Positions 35,727-44,464 of a DNA stretch of 64,000 bases are shown in pieces. Under the pieces are notes generated by a model. That model saw only the letters and a list, made by a program, of their open reading frames with translations, did not search any database and was not told where the DNA came from. Every line of letters starts with the position of its first letter. The stretch's first letter is position 1. The DNA comes from an uncultured Elusimicrobia bacterium (GTDB lineage Bacteria > Elusimicrobiota > Elusimicrobia > UBA1565 > UBA9628): assembly GCA_903830945.1 (NCBI GenBank), contig CAIKVT010000026.1, forward strand, positions 83,823 to 147,822. The letters are read 5' to 3'. A program made the position numbers and the translations under genes.

Positions 35727-37412
35727 ATGCTAAGAAATCCGCTGTATCTGCTTGGGCTGGTGCTCGCGGTGGCAACGGCGGCGTGCCTTCACTTCTGGGC
35801 CGCGGCCCGCCGCCGGGGCATAGCCAAGGACCTGGGCGATCCGGGGATGCTCGCGCGCATGGTCCCGCCCGAGATAGAAGCTCGGCGGCGGCTCAAGGCC
35901 GCGCTGCTGCTCTCGGGCCTGGCCCTGGTCTTCCTGGCCCTGGCCGGTCCGCAATGGGGGGTGGAGCTGCTCACCACCCGGTCCGACGCGCGGCAGGTCT
36001 TCATCGCCGTGGACACGTCCTTATCCATGACCGCGGAAGATGTTTCGCCCAACCGCCTGGAAAAAGCCAAACGGGAGCTCGCGCAGCTGCTGGCCGCGCT
36101 CAAGGGGGACCGCGTCGGGGTCATCGCCTTCGCGGGCGAAGCCGGCATACTCTGCCCGCTGACCACTGACGTGGAGGCGGCCAAGCAGATCCTCGCCGGG
36201 GTCTCCCCGGGATCCATCCCAGTCCCAGGCACAGCCATCGGGACCGCGGTGCGCCTGGCCGCAGGCGTCCTGCAGCGCTATCCCGGCGGCAAGGCCCTGG
36301 TCCTGCTGACCGACGGCGAGGACCACCACACCGACCCCGCGGGAGCCGCGGCCGAGGCGACGGCCGCGGGCGTGAAGATCTACGCCATCGGCATCGGCAC
36401 GGCCGAAGGCAATCCCCTGCCCATCAAGGAGGACGGCAGCGGGGCGCTCACCGGCTACAAGAAGGACCGAAAGGGTTCAACCGTCATCAGCCGCCTCGGC
36501 GAAAAGACCCTCGTCGACATGGCGGCGAGCACCGGAGGCGCTTACTACCGCTCCAGCCCCGCCGAGGACGAGGTCGCAGATATCGTCCGCCGCATCGAAG
36601 GCCTGGAAAGATCTCAAGGTGTGGCGGGCGCCTCCCAGCAGTACCGCAACCGCTTCCTGTTCCCTCTGACCGCGGCCTTCCTGCTGCTCCTGGCCGAGAT
36701 GCTGGTCCCTCTGCGCGGCTCACTGGCCGCCAAAAAATCGGCGACGCTCCTGCTCCTGTGCCTGTGCCTGCTGCCCGCCTCCGCGCAAGCCGCCGGCAGC
36801 GAGTCCGACCTGCGCTCCGGAAACAAATTCTACCATAAGCGGCGATTCGAGGAGGCCCTGCAGCGCTACCGGGCGGCCCAACGTCCGGGGGACCCACGGC
36901 CGGACTTCAACTCCGGGGACGCCCTCTACCGGCTCGAGGATTTTGACGAGGCGGCCCAGAAGTTCCATCGCCTGGCCGAGGACCCCAAGGCCCCGCCAGA
37001 AGCGCGGGCCGCCGCCTACTACAACCTGGGAGACGTCCTGGTGCGCAAGCAGGACTATACCGGCGCCGTGGCCGCATTCCGCAGGGCCGTCGTCCTGGCT
37101 CCCCAGGACCGGGACTCCAGAGAGAACCTCGGCGTGGCCTTGCGCATGCTTAAGCACCCGCCGCCGCCAAAAAAGAAATGCGACAAGCCCAATCCAGACA
37201 AAAAGGACGACAAGAAAGACCAGAAGGACAAGAGCGGAGGGGGGAAAAACGACTCCCCGCCGCCGCCTTCGGCGCCCCGGCCCCAGGACCAGATGTCCAA
37301 GGATGATGCGCAGCGCATCATGCGCTCCGTCGCGGAGAAAGAAAAGGCCGCCCAAAACAGGATGCAGCAGATCACGCCGCAGAAACGTCCGCCGTCCGAG
37401 GAGGATTGGTGA
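35727..37412 (+). CDS. batB: BatB-BatC fusion: VWA domain plus TPR domain
   Basis: 561 residues. Residues 1-320 are BatB: two N-terminal helices, MIDAS motif DTSLSMT (about residues 94-100), PGTAIGTAVRLA, LLTDGEDHH, and a membrane helix. A second hydrophobic stretch (SATLLLLCLCLLPASAQA, about residues 337-354) looks like the signal peptide of an originally separate BatC and leads into TPR repeats (RSGNKFYHKRRFEEALQRY, AYYNLGDVLVRKQDYTGAVAAF) and a Lys/Asp/Pro-rich tail. In Bacteroides, batB and batC are separate genes. The fused internal signal now probably acts as a transmembrane segment. Upstream, a 6-codon frame (35713-35733) overlaps the ATG. Confidence 0.88.
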   Translation: MLRNPLYLLGLVLAVATAACLHFWAAARRRGIAKDLGDPGMLARMVPPEIEARRRLKAALLLSGLALVFLALAGPQWGVELLTTRSDARQVFIAVDTSLSMTAEDVSPNRLEKAKRELAQLLAALKGDRVGVIAFAGEAGILCPLTTDVEAAKQILAGVSPGSIPVPGTAIGTAVRLAAGVLQRYPGGKALVLLTDGEDHHTDPAGAAAEATAAGVKIYAIGIGTAEGNPLPIKEDGSGALTGYKKDRKGSTVISRLGEKTLVDMAASTGGAYYRSSPAEDEVADIVRRIEGLERSQGVAGASQQYRNRFLFPLTAAFLLLLAEMLVPLRGSLAAKKSATLLLLCLCLLPASAQAAGSESDLRSGNKFYHKRRFEEALQRYRAAQRPGDPRPDFNSGDALYRLEDFDEAAQKFHRLAEDPKAPPEARAAAYYNLGDVLVRKQDYTGAVAAFRRAVVLAPQDRDSRENLGVALRMLKHPPPPKKKCDKPNPDKKDDKKDQKDKSGGGKNDSPPPPSAPRPQDQMSKDDAQRIMRSVAEKEKAAQNRMQQITPQKRPPSEEDW

Positions 37413-39274
37413 GACTCTGGCTCGGCCTCGCCCTGGCTCTCGGCCCGGCGTCCCAAGCCCTGGGGCAGCTCTCCGTTACGGCCGAAGTCAACAAGACCCA
37501 GGTCGCCCTCGACGATCAGGTAGTCCTGGCCGTCACCATCTCGGGCGGCCAAGCCTCGCTGCCGGACCCGCAGCTGCCGCCCCTGCCGAACTTCAGCGTG
37601 TATTCCTCCGGCCGCAGCCAGAACATATCCTTCGTCAACGGCCGGGTCTCCAGCTCAGTCACCCACACATTCGTCCTGGTCCCGAGAGCCGTTGGCAAAG
37701 GACTGATCCCGCCCATCACCGCGACCACCCAGGGTGCGACGGCGCATACCAACCCTATCGAAATACAGATCATGCCGCCGTCCAGCGCCGTCCCGGCTGC
37801 GCCGCCTCAGCCGGGCCAAGCACAGCCTGGGCCGGCCCCGGGCCGCCCGGCCCCCCGCCAGCATTCCCCGAGCCCCGCCGCGGCCGGAGGGGCCCCCGAC
37901 GTCCTGGTGACCGCGGAACTCGACAAATCAAAAGCCTTCGTCAACGAGCAGGTGACGCTCTCCGTGAAGTTCCACACCGCTGTCCCCTTGATGGGCAATC
38001 CGGAGTACGTGCCGCCGAAACTGGAGGGCGTTCTGAGCGAAGACCTGCCGCCTCTGCGGCACTACAACGTGGTCATCAAAGGCCGGCCTTATGATGTGAC
38101 CGAGATCAAGACCGCGCTATTCCCCCTACAGGCCGGACGGCTCAAGATCGGCAACGCCGTCGTGCGCTGCCAGGTCCAGCAGGGCTTCAACACCGATCCC
38201 TTCTCTCCCGATTTCTTCGAAAGGTTCTTCTCCCAGGGCGTCACGGCGTCCCAGACCCGGACCATCACTTCCCAGCCCCTGGTCCTGGAAGTGTCCCCGC
38301 TGCCCACGACCGGTAGACCGGCCGATTTCACCGGCGCCATTGGCCGCTTCTCTCTGACCGCAAGCGTCGACAAAAATCACTCCAAGGTCGGAGATGCCGT
38401 CAACCTCACCCTCACCGTCCAGGGAACCGGGAACCTTAAGGCCATCGGAGAGCCGGCTCTGCCCAACCTGCCCTCATGGAGGGTATTCGACCCGGTGACC
38501 TCGGTAAACCTGGAAAAGAAAGGCGACCTGGTGCAGGGCTCCAAGATCATCCGCACCGTCCTGGTCCCGCGCGTCTCGGGGGATCTGACCATCCCGCCGA
38601 TCCGCTTCTCCTATTTCGACCCGACGCGCCGGGAATACGTCGGGGTCGTCACTGCGCCCCTGACCGTCTCCGTCGCGCCTGGAGAACCCAACGCGACTCC
38701 GGCCGTAGGCTACGTGGCTCAAGCCGCTGCCATGGCCCCTGGCCTCACCCGGGTCAACGAGGACATCTCCTACCTCCAGACCCGGATGCAATCACCTCTT
38801 TTGACCCAGGCCTTGGAAGCCGTGGCCTCGGCCGGGCCGGTCCATGCCGTGCCGCTGCTCTTCTTCTTCTGGACCCTGGGATTGGCCTTCCTCCGTGGAC
38901 TCTCAGCCTCCGACCCCAAGGGAGCCCAGTTCCGCGGCGCCTGGAAGTCCGCCTCGATCCGGCTCCGGGCCGCCCAGAAAGCGGCCGACTCCCGGGAGGC
39001 GGCCGGCCTTCTGACCGAGGCCTTGACGGGCTTTCTCGCCGACAAGCTAAGCGAGCCGGCTTCGGGCCTGACCATGCGCCGCGTCTCAGAGCTATTGCAG
39101 ATGCGCCAACCTCAAATCCCAGCCCAGGCCATCAAGCGCATCCGCGCTCTCTGGGAAGATCTTGATTCACGACGCTTCGCCCCTGCTTCAGGTGGCGCCG
39201 AGGAGGATGGCGCCGTCTTGCGCCAGGAACTCAGCGATCTGCTCCACAGCCTGGATAAGGAGTTCAAACGATGA
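37409..39274 (+). CDS. batD: BatD-like oxygen-tolerance protein
   Basis: 621 residues from the GTG at 37409, whose GTGA overlaps the batBC stop; GAGGAGG lies just upstream (a TTG one codon earlier is an alternative). Signal peptide (LWLGLALALGPASQA), then repeated beta-sandwich domains typical of BatD: VTAEVNKTQVALDDQVVLAV, VTAELDKSKAFVNEQVTLSV and LTASVDKNHSKVGDAVNLTL mark three related units. A Pro/Gln-rich linker lies at about 130-155. A membrane helix (VPLLFFFWTLGLAFL, about residue 485) and a cytoplasmic helical C-terminus follow. Likely periplasmic part of the MoxR/Bat complex. Confidence 0.92.
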   Translation: MRLWLGLALALGPASQALGQLSVTAEVNKTQVALDDQVVLAVTISGGQASLPDPQLPPLPNFSVYSSGRSQNISFVNGRVSSSVTHTFVLVPRAVGKGLIPPITATTQGATAHTNPIEIQIMPPSSAVPAAPPQPGQAQPGPAPGRPAPRQHSPSPAAAGGAPDVLVTAELDKSKAFVNEQVTLSVKFHTAVPLMGNPEYVPPKLEGVLSEDLPPLRHYNVVIKGRPYDVTEIKTALFPLQAGRLKIGNAVVRCQVQQGFNTDPFSPDFFERFFSQGVTASQTRTITSQPLVLEVSPLPTTGRPADFTGAIGRFSLTASVDKNHSKVGDAVNLTLTVQGTGNLKAIGEPALPNLPSWRVFDPVTSVNLEKKGDLVQGSKIIRTVLVPRVSGDLTIPPIRFSYFDPTRREYVGVVTAPLTVSVAPGEPNATPAVGYVAQAAAMAPGLTRVNEDISYLQTRMQSPLLTQALEAVASAGPVHAVPLLFFFWTLGLAFLRGLSASDPKGAQFRGAWKSASIRLRAAQKAADSREAAGLLTEALTGFLADKLSEPASGLTMRRVSELLQMRQPQIPAQAIKRIRALWEDLDSRRFAPASGGAEEDGAVLRQELSDLLHSLDKEFKR

Positions 39275-39996
39275 CTTCCGCGCTCCTCGCCGCAGCCATG
39301 CTGGCCGCGCCGCTATGGGGGGGTGCCGCCCGATCGGAGGGCCAGCGGTTCTACGACCTCGGGGATTACCCAGCCGCAGCCGACTGGTATCTTCAGGCCG
39401 TCCGCGCCGAACCCCGCAACGCAAGCCTACATTACAACCTGGGTGATTCCCTGTTCAAGAGCGGCAAGACCGGACGAGCCATCGCCGCCTATGAGCGGGC
39501 TTTCCTCATCCGGCCGCGGGACGCGGACATCCGCCAGAACCTGGATTACACGCTGCGGCGGGCCGGCGAAGAACTGACGCCGGCCGGCGTGCCGCCGCTG
39601 TTGTTCCAGACCTTCCATCTCTTCAGCGAACGTGAGCTGGCCGGCCTGCAATGGCTGGCATGCTGGCTGATGCTCGTGCTGTCAGGTCTATGCCTCTGGC
39701 GGCAGGCCCTGCGCCCGCGCCTGCTGTCCTGGACGGGAGCGGCTGCGACCCTCTGGCTCGTCCTAGGCGGCTGGTGGCTAGCCGTCCGGGGAGTCACTCC
39801 GCAACGGCGCGGGGTCATCGTGACCCCTGCCGCGGAGTTGCGCAGCGGCCCGGGCGAAAATTTCAACGTCAGCTTCACCATCCCCGAAGGCCGGCGGGTG
39901 CAGGTCCTTTCAGCCGACGGGACCTGGCTGGAGGTCGGGGTCTTGAAGGAAGGCGCAAAAGGTTGGCTCCCGGCTGCCGCAGTCGAAGAACTCTAA
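39271..39996 (+). CDS. batE: BatE-like TPR and SH3 protein
   Basis: 241 residues. Signal peptide, two TPR units (FYDLGDYPAAADWYLQAVRA, ASLHYNLGDSLFKSGKTGRA), two membrane helices (about 120-140 and 147-167), then a bacterial SH3-like domain (VIVTPAAELRSGPGENFNVSF to the end). This matches BatE, the last member of the Bat operon. ATGA overlap with batD. The gene converges on the Ala/Glu-rich minus-strand gene with 14 bases between them. Confidence 0.88.
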   Translation: MTSALLAAAMLAAPLWGGAARSEGQRFYDLGDYPAAADWYLQAVRAEPRNASLHYNLGDSLFKSGKTGRAIAAYERAFLIRPRDADIRQNLDYTLRRAGEELTPAGVPPLLFQTFHLFSERELAGLQWLACWLMLVLSGLCLWRQALRPRLLSWTGAAATLWLVLGGWWLAVRGVTPQRRGVIVTPAAELRSGPGENFNVSFTIPEGRRVQVLSADGTWLEVGVLKEGAKGWLPAAAVEEL

Positions 39997-40010
39997 CGCG
40001 CTACCGCGCC

Positions 40011-40625
40011 CTAGGGGTTGAAGGGCTCCACCGGGGTGACCGGCACAAGCGAGAGGGGCTGTGGAGCGGCTGGTTTCTCGCCAGACGGAACGCCCACAGC
40101 CGCGACAGCCGTGCTCTTAGCCCCGGGATGCTCCGCAGCCGCCTTGGCGACCGCTGGTTTTCTCTTCCCCGCGAGCTTCTTCTTGCCTTTTCTATCAGCC
40201 TTTCCTACGGCCAGCGCCTTCTTCCCGCGGGCCGGCTTGACGGCGGAGGAAGTCTTCTTGGCTTGGCCGCGCTCCTTGCCCGAACCCGCGCTTTCCGCCT
40301 CTGCCGCAGGGGCGGAGAGCTCATCTGCCGTATAGCTGTCACCGCCCTCTGGGGCGACCGACGACTCCGACGCAGGCTCAGCGGCTGTTGGTTTCGCATC
40401 GGCGGACTGCTCTTTCACCTCGGCCGATGCCGTTGATCCCTCTGCGGCGAGAGGTTCTTTCACATCGGAAGACTGCGCCGATTCCCCTGCGGCGGACGAC
40501 TCCTCGGAAGCGGCCTGTTCTCCGGATCCCGCAGCCGGCGCGGACTGAGATGCGGCGGGCTCATCCTTTCCCTGGCCCCGCGCGGGAACGACCGCCAGAA
40601 GCAACGACAGCATCAGCCAAAACAT
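40011..40625 (-). CDS. Secreted, disordered Ala/Glu/Ser-rich then Lys-rich protein
   Basis: 204 residues from the ATG at 40625. An ATG 7 codons earlier (40646) was rejected because a perfect TATAAT lies inside those codons and because the later start gives a clean signal peptide (MFWLMLSLLLAVVPARG). The mature chain is low complexity: an acidic half rich in Ala, Ser and Glu (about 20-115), then a basic half rich in Lys and Ala (RGKKALAVGKADRKGKKKL), and a Pro-rich end. No fold is recognisable. It may be a periplasmic linker or nucleoid-like basic peptide; function unknown. Confidence 0.6.
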   Translation of the reverse strand: MFWLMLSLLLAVVPARGQGKDEPAASQSAPAAGSGEQAASEESSAAGESAQSSDVKEPLAAEGSTASAEVKEQSADAKPTAAEPASESSVAPEGGDSYTADELSAPAAEAESAGSGKERGQAKKTSSAVKPARGKKALAVGKADRKGKKKLAGKRKPAVAKAAAEHPGAKSTAVAAVGVPSGEKPAAPQPLSLVPVTPVEPFNP

Positions 40626-40633
40626 TTCCGTAA

Positions 40634-40640
40634 GATTATA
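40634..40640 (-). promoter_or_regulatory. -10 box of the Ala/Glu-rich gene
   Basis: A minus-strand TATAAT at about 40635-40640, 9 bases before the ATG at 40625. TTGAAA lies upstream but with a spacer too long (23) to be a normal -35. Confidence 0.5.
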
Positions 40641-40696
40641 TCCCATTTCATGCTACGAAAATATTTCAAGAAAAATGTTAGAATCCAAACGGTTTC

Positions 40697-42628
40697 ATGG
40701 CACCTTCGAATATCCTCGCCCTTTTCGGGAAAGAAGAACGCACGCCCTCCAAGGACGGCGGGCCCTTGCCCATCGCCTTGATGTGGGCCGGGTTTGGGAT
40801 GATGGGAACTGCCGCCGCCGCCCTCATCCTGCGGCAGGGAGGAGGTGTCGTCACCGGCGCGGCTCTCCTGAGCGGAATCTTCCTGGCGGCTCTGGGCGGG
40901 AGATGCCGCTTCATAGCCGAACTCCCGCGACGGCCTCTGCCGGCCCTAGCAGCACCCGCGGCAGTCCTGTTCTCCGCGGCGGTCCTGATGCCCCTTATCG
41001 GCCTGCGCGCCACAGGCCTGGCCGGCGCGGCCTTGGGCTTGACCGGCTGGATAAAAATCCGCGCCGGCCAGGCCCACGGCGTCGCAGCCGAGCCGCCGCC
41101 GGCATGGCTGCTGGCTTTGGCCGGAGCCGCGGCCGTGGCCTGGGCGCGCTGCCTGGGACTGCTCTGGGGACATTCCTTCTACGCTTTTTGCGGCCTCTGT
41201 ATCGGAGCCGGCGCAGGGACCGCCTGCGGCCTCTGGCTGAAAGGACGCTGCGCTCCGATCCTCGATGCCGCCGGGCTGCCGCGCCGCCTCTTCGTATTCG
41301 TCTCGGCACTGGCCGGCCTGCTGGGCCTTTGCTGGCTGCGGTTCATCGGCATCAACGCCGGCGCCGCCGAATACCTCTTCTGCGGACTGCAGGGACCGGG
41401 AGACCTGCTGTTCATCGTCGGCCAGTCCACCCTGGCTCTGATGCTCTGGAGCGCCCTGCTGACCATGGCCTGGCCAGCGCCGCCGAGCGCCGTAGGGACG
41501 TCCTCAGGATGGACGCGGGCATCCGGCGCGCTCCTGGCCGCGGCCGGTCCCTTAGCCGCCTGGGCCCTCATCCCACGCCTGGGCGCGGCCGAGACAGCAG
41601 CACTCTGCCATCTGGCCCTTGCCGCGCTGAGCCTCGCCGCCGACCGCCAGCCCCTCCTGCGCAGGCCGGTCCTTTCCCGGATCGCGCTCGTGGGTTTAGC
41701 TTTCGCCCCGCTCATGGCCTGGCAGTGCCGCGATCTCTTCGCCGACGTCTGGCTCAATCGCCTCAACGCCGCCTGGGCCGGCGGCCGATATCTCGCCCGC
41801 GCCGAGGACGGGCGGGAACTGCTGGCCGTCTACCGGTTCTCATCCGGAGTCCCAGTCCTACTGCGCGACGGCGCCGCCTGGGTCAACGCCCCGACAGAGG
41901 CCAGGCGCGAGGCGCACCTGCCGCTCCTGTTGCAAGGCTCCCCGCGCCGCATCCTAATGCTGGACGTGCGCAATCCCCTGGCCATCATATCCGCCATGGC
42001 CCATGGGGCGGAGATACTGGCCGTCGACTCCCACCCCGGCGCCAAAATCATCCTGCGCTCCCTGTCCCCGATGCCCTGGCCACCGGAGTCACCATCAGTC
42101 AACGGCGGGCGCCTGAGCTGGACTCGAGCGGACCCGCGCCGCTATCTGCGCGCCGCCGGCCCCTCCTTCGACGCCATCATCGAAGAACTCCCGTTCCCGG
42201 CACCCGGATGGAGCCGCCTCACCACGCGTGAGGCCTTCCAAGAGTTACGCGGACGTCTGACCCCGGCGGGCTTGGCGGCCCTGCGCCTACCCGCGCCGTA
42301 TCCGCCGCGCGACCTTGCCAAGACCTTGCGCACCGCGCGCAGCGTCTTCGCCCATGTCGGGGGCTATGAACTGCCGGGGGGCTACCTCCTGATATGCTCC
42401 GCCCAACCCCTAATGGCACAACCCGCTGCGCTGCTGGCCCGGCGCAACGTATTCGTCCAAGCCGACGACCTCCGACTGGAGGAAGACCTGCCGCGGCTGC
42501 GCTGGGACGATTTCTCCGATATGACTCCAGCGTTAGCGGCCCTGAAGCCAGGCAGCGACGATCGGTTCTCCGACTTTTTTCAACTTCCAGGACTCCCGCG
42601 CCCCCAGCAGATATCAGAAGAACCCTGA
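40697..42628 (+). CDS. Polytopic membrane protein with spermidine-synthase-like C-terminal domain
   Basis: 643 residues. Residues about 20-345 hold 10-12 hydrophobic helices rich in Ala, Leu and Trp. Residues about 380-600 resemble the Rossmann part of spermidine synthases/methyltransferases: RRILMLDVRNPLAIISAMAHG, then ILAVDSHPGAKIIL (acidic residue at the end of beta-2) and a DAIIEELPFP segment. The usual aminopropyltransferase active-site Asp motif is not obvious. Membrane-fused spermidine-synthase-like proteins are common in environmental bacteria with unknown role. TAGAAT lies 12 bases before the ATG. Divergent from the Ala/Glu-rich gene. Confidence 0.7.
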   Translation: MAPSNILALFGKEERTPSKDGGPLPIALMWAGFGMMGTAAAALILRQGGGVVTGAALLSGIFLAALGGRCRFIAELPRRPLPALAAPAAVLFSAAVLMPLIGLRATGLAGAALGLTGWIKIRAGQAHGVAAEPPPAWLLALAGAAAVAWARCLGLLWGHSFYAFCGLCIGAGAGTACGLWLKGRCAPILDAAGLPRRLFVFVSALAGLLGLCWLRFIGINAGAAEYLFCGLQGPGDLLFIVGQSTLALMLWSALLTMAWPAPPSAVGTSSGWTRASGALLAAAGPLAAWALIPRLGAAETAALCHLALAALSLAADRQPLLRRPVLSRIALVGLAFAPLMAWQCRDLFADVWLNRLNAAWAGGRYLARAEDGRELLAVYRFSSGVPVLLRDGAAWVNAPTEARREAHLPLLLQGSPRRILMLDVRNPLAIISAMAHGAEILAVDSHPGAKIILRSLSPMPWPPESPSVNGGRLSWTRADPRRYLRAAGPSFDAIIEELPFPAPGWSRLTTREAFQELRGRLTPAGLAALRLPAPYPPRDLAKTLRTARSVFAHVGGYELPGGYLLICSAQPLMAQPAALLARRNVFVQADDLRLEEDLPRLRWDDFSDMTPALAALKPGSDDRFSDFFQLPGLPRPQQISEEP

Positions 42629-42649
42629 CTCACAGCTGATAGGTCGAGA

Positions 42650-43165
42650 ATGAAAAACGCATCGATAAACTTCGTCGCGATTGATTTCGAGACCGCGGAC
42701 CAAGGCCGAGACAGCGCCTGCGCCGTGGGCTTGGTCACGGTATGCAACGGCAAGATCGTCAAACGAGAAAGTCATCTGATCAGACCGCCAAGACGGACTT
42801 TCATCTTCTCCCACATTCACGGCATCGAATGGTCTCACGTGGAAAACCAGCCGACCTTCGCTGCGCTGTGGCCTCAGCTGAAGCAGAGTCTGGCCGGCGC
42901 GGACTATCTCGCGGCGCATAACGCCGGTTTCGACAGCGGAGTCCTTAACGCCTGTTGCTCGGCGGCAGGCGTTGAGACGCCCGCCGTGCCATTCCTGTGC
43001 ACCGTCAAGCTTGCCCGCAGAGCCTGGTCTATCCGCCCCACGAAACTTCCCGACGTCTGCCGGCATTTAGGCCTCAAGCTCAACCATCATGATGCCCTTT
43101 CAGACGCCGAAGCCTGCGCAAGCATCGTCCTCGCGGCAGCCAAAGACGGGGTTTCCCTGCTATAA
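42650..43165 (+). CDS. DnaQ-like 3'-5' exonuclease (DEDDh family)
   Basis: 171 residues, a stand-alone exonuclease domain. The DEDDh residues are visible: Asp and Glu in FVAIDFETAD (Exo I), Asp in AAHNAGFDSGVL (Exo II), and His/Asp in HHDALSDAEACA (Exo III). The spacing is that of polymerase III epsilon-like exonucleases and RNase T relatives. It may proofread or process nucleic acid ends; no polymerase gene is adjacent. Start supported by position; no strong ribosome-binding site. Confidence 0.88.
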   Translation: MKNASINFVAIDFETADQGRDSACAVGLVTVCNGKIVKRESHLIRPPRRTFIFSHIHGIEWSHVENQPTFAALWPQLKQSLAGADYLAAHNAGFDSGVLNACCSAAGVETPAVPFLCTVKLARRAWSIRPTKLPDVCRHLGLKLNHHDALSDAEACASIVLAAAKDGVSLL

Positions 43166-43170
43166 TGGAG
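43161..43170 (+). promoter_or_regulatory. -10 hexamer and ribosome-binding site of miaB
   Basis: TATAAT at 43161-43166 overlaps the end of the exonuclease gene and is followed directly by GGAG (43167-43170), five bases before the miaB ATG at 43175. If the TATAAT is used the mRNA would begin at or near the ATG, making the GGAG useful only on read-through transcripts. Confidence 0.45.
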
Positions 43171-43174
43171 AAAG

Positions 43175-44464
43175 ATGAAGTTTCATGTCATCACGCTCGG
43201 CTGTCAGATGTCCGCCGCCGACGGGGCTGAGACCGCAGCCGATTTCCGCCGACGCGGCTGGCAGGCCACAGCGGTCCCCGCGCAAGCCGACGCGATATTC
43301 CTGACCACATGCTCGGTGCGCCGCCACGCCGAAGAGCGCGCCCTCTCGCTTATCGGGCGGCTGCGCGAATGGAAGGCACAGGACCCTCGGCGTCTGCTGG
43401 TCGTGGCCGGCTGCGTGGCGCAGCGCCTGGGTTCGCGCCTGACAAAACGTTTCCCGCACATCGACTGCGTCGTCGGCGCCCGACACGCCGGACACTACGC
43501 CGAGATCGTCGCCGAAGCCTTGAAGGATCGGATTTCGGCATCGCCGCAGGCGATGCCGAAACCGCTTGCCACCCCGCGAGGGGCGGGCATTCCGTTAGGG
43601 GGGCCGGTCCAACACCTCACCATCATACGCGGCTGCTCCTGCGCCTGTTCCTACTGCATCGTGCCCTCGGTCCGCGGCTCCGAATCCTGCCGCCCGGTCG
43701 AAGAGATACTCGACGAAGCCCACGCCCGCATCCAGAACGGCGCCCGCGAGCTGACTCTATTGGGCCAGCGCGTCAACGCGTACCGCAGCGACGGCATGGA
43801 CTTTCCCGATCTATTGCGCGCGCTCGACGCCTTACCGGGCCTGCGACGCCTGCGCTTCATGAGCCCGCACCCCACCCTCTGCACCGACCGACTCGCGGCC
43901 GCCATCCGAGAGTGCCGCACGGTATGCGAGTGGGTCCACCTGCCGGCGCAGTCCGGCTGCGACCGGATACTCGGACTGATGCGCCGCGGCTACAGCCGAC
44001 AACAGTTCCTAGACACGGCCGAGCGACTGCGCGCGACGGTCCCCGACGTTGTGATTTCCACCGACATTATAGTAGGATTTCCTTCAGAGACGGAGACGGA
44101 TTTCACGCAGACACTGACGATGCTCGAGGAACTCCGCCCCGCGACGGCTTTCTGCTTCAAGTATTCCGCGAGAGAGACAACGCCGGCCGCCGCACTCGCA
44201 GACGACGTACCCGCGCCAGTGAAAGAAAAACGCCTCGCCGCCGTCAACGCCGCAGTCGAACGTCTTACGAGACAAGCTTTAGATGCACAGGTCGGCGGCA
44301 TCGTCGAGGTCTTAGCCGAGACTTCGACCTTCGGCCGGACGAGGACGGGCTTTAAGACGAGATGGCAGAGTCCGGCCGCAGCCGGCGACCTCATTTCAAT
44401 ACGCGTAAATTCCGCGACGCGCCGCACTTTGCTAGGAGACATCAATGAACCAAACACCCCATAA
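43175..44464 (+). CDS. miaB: tRNA-2-methylthio-N6-dimethylallyladenosine synthase
   Basis: 429 residues. Radical SAM enzyme that adds a methylthio group to i6A37 of tRNAs reading codons that begin with U. The N-terminal domain has the three cluster cysteines (Cys10 in TLGCQMS, Cys46 in TTCSVRR, Cys80 in VAGCVAQ); the radical SAM cysteines are Cys154, Cys158 and Cys161 (RGCSCACSYC); a TRAM domain ends the protein. Related MtaB-type methylthiotransferases remain possible, but the presence of miaA nearby supports MiaB. Between the two domains, residues about 120-143 are an insertion encoded by a palindromic element. The 3' end overlaps pilZ by 20 bases. Confidence 0.9.
   Translation: MKFHVITLGCQMSAADGAETAADFRRRGWQATAVPAQADAIFLTTCSVRRHAEERALSLIGRLREWKAQDPRRLLVVAGCVAQRLGSRLTKRFPHIDCVVGARHAGHYAEIVAEALKDRISASPQAMPKPLATPRGAGIPLGGPVQHLTIIRGCSCACSYCIVPSVRGSESCRPVEEILDEAHARIQNGARELTLLGQRVNAYRSDGMDFPDLLRALDALPGLRRLRFMSPHPTLCTDRLAAAIRECRTVCEWVHLPAQSGCDRILGLMRRGYSRQQFLDTAERLRATVPDVVISTDIIVGFPSETETDFTQTLTMLEELRPATAFCFKYSARETTPAAALADDVPAPVKEKRLAAVNAAVERLTRQALDAQVGGIVEVLAETSTFGRTRTGFKTRWQSPAAAGDLISIRVNSATRRTLLGDINEPNTP
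43533..43603. repeat. Double-hairpin palindromic element, copy B, in frame inside miaB
   Basis: A perfect 13-bp stem (43533-43545 with 43549-43561, loop GCA), a second GC-rich stem (about 43566-43592), then TTCCGTTAGGGGGG. It adds ASPQAMPK, then ATPRGAGIPLGG to the protein at the linker between the N-terminal and radical SAM domains, with no frameshift. It shares plan and 3' end with copies at 952 and 45513. Confidence 0.75.
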
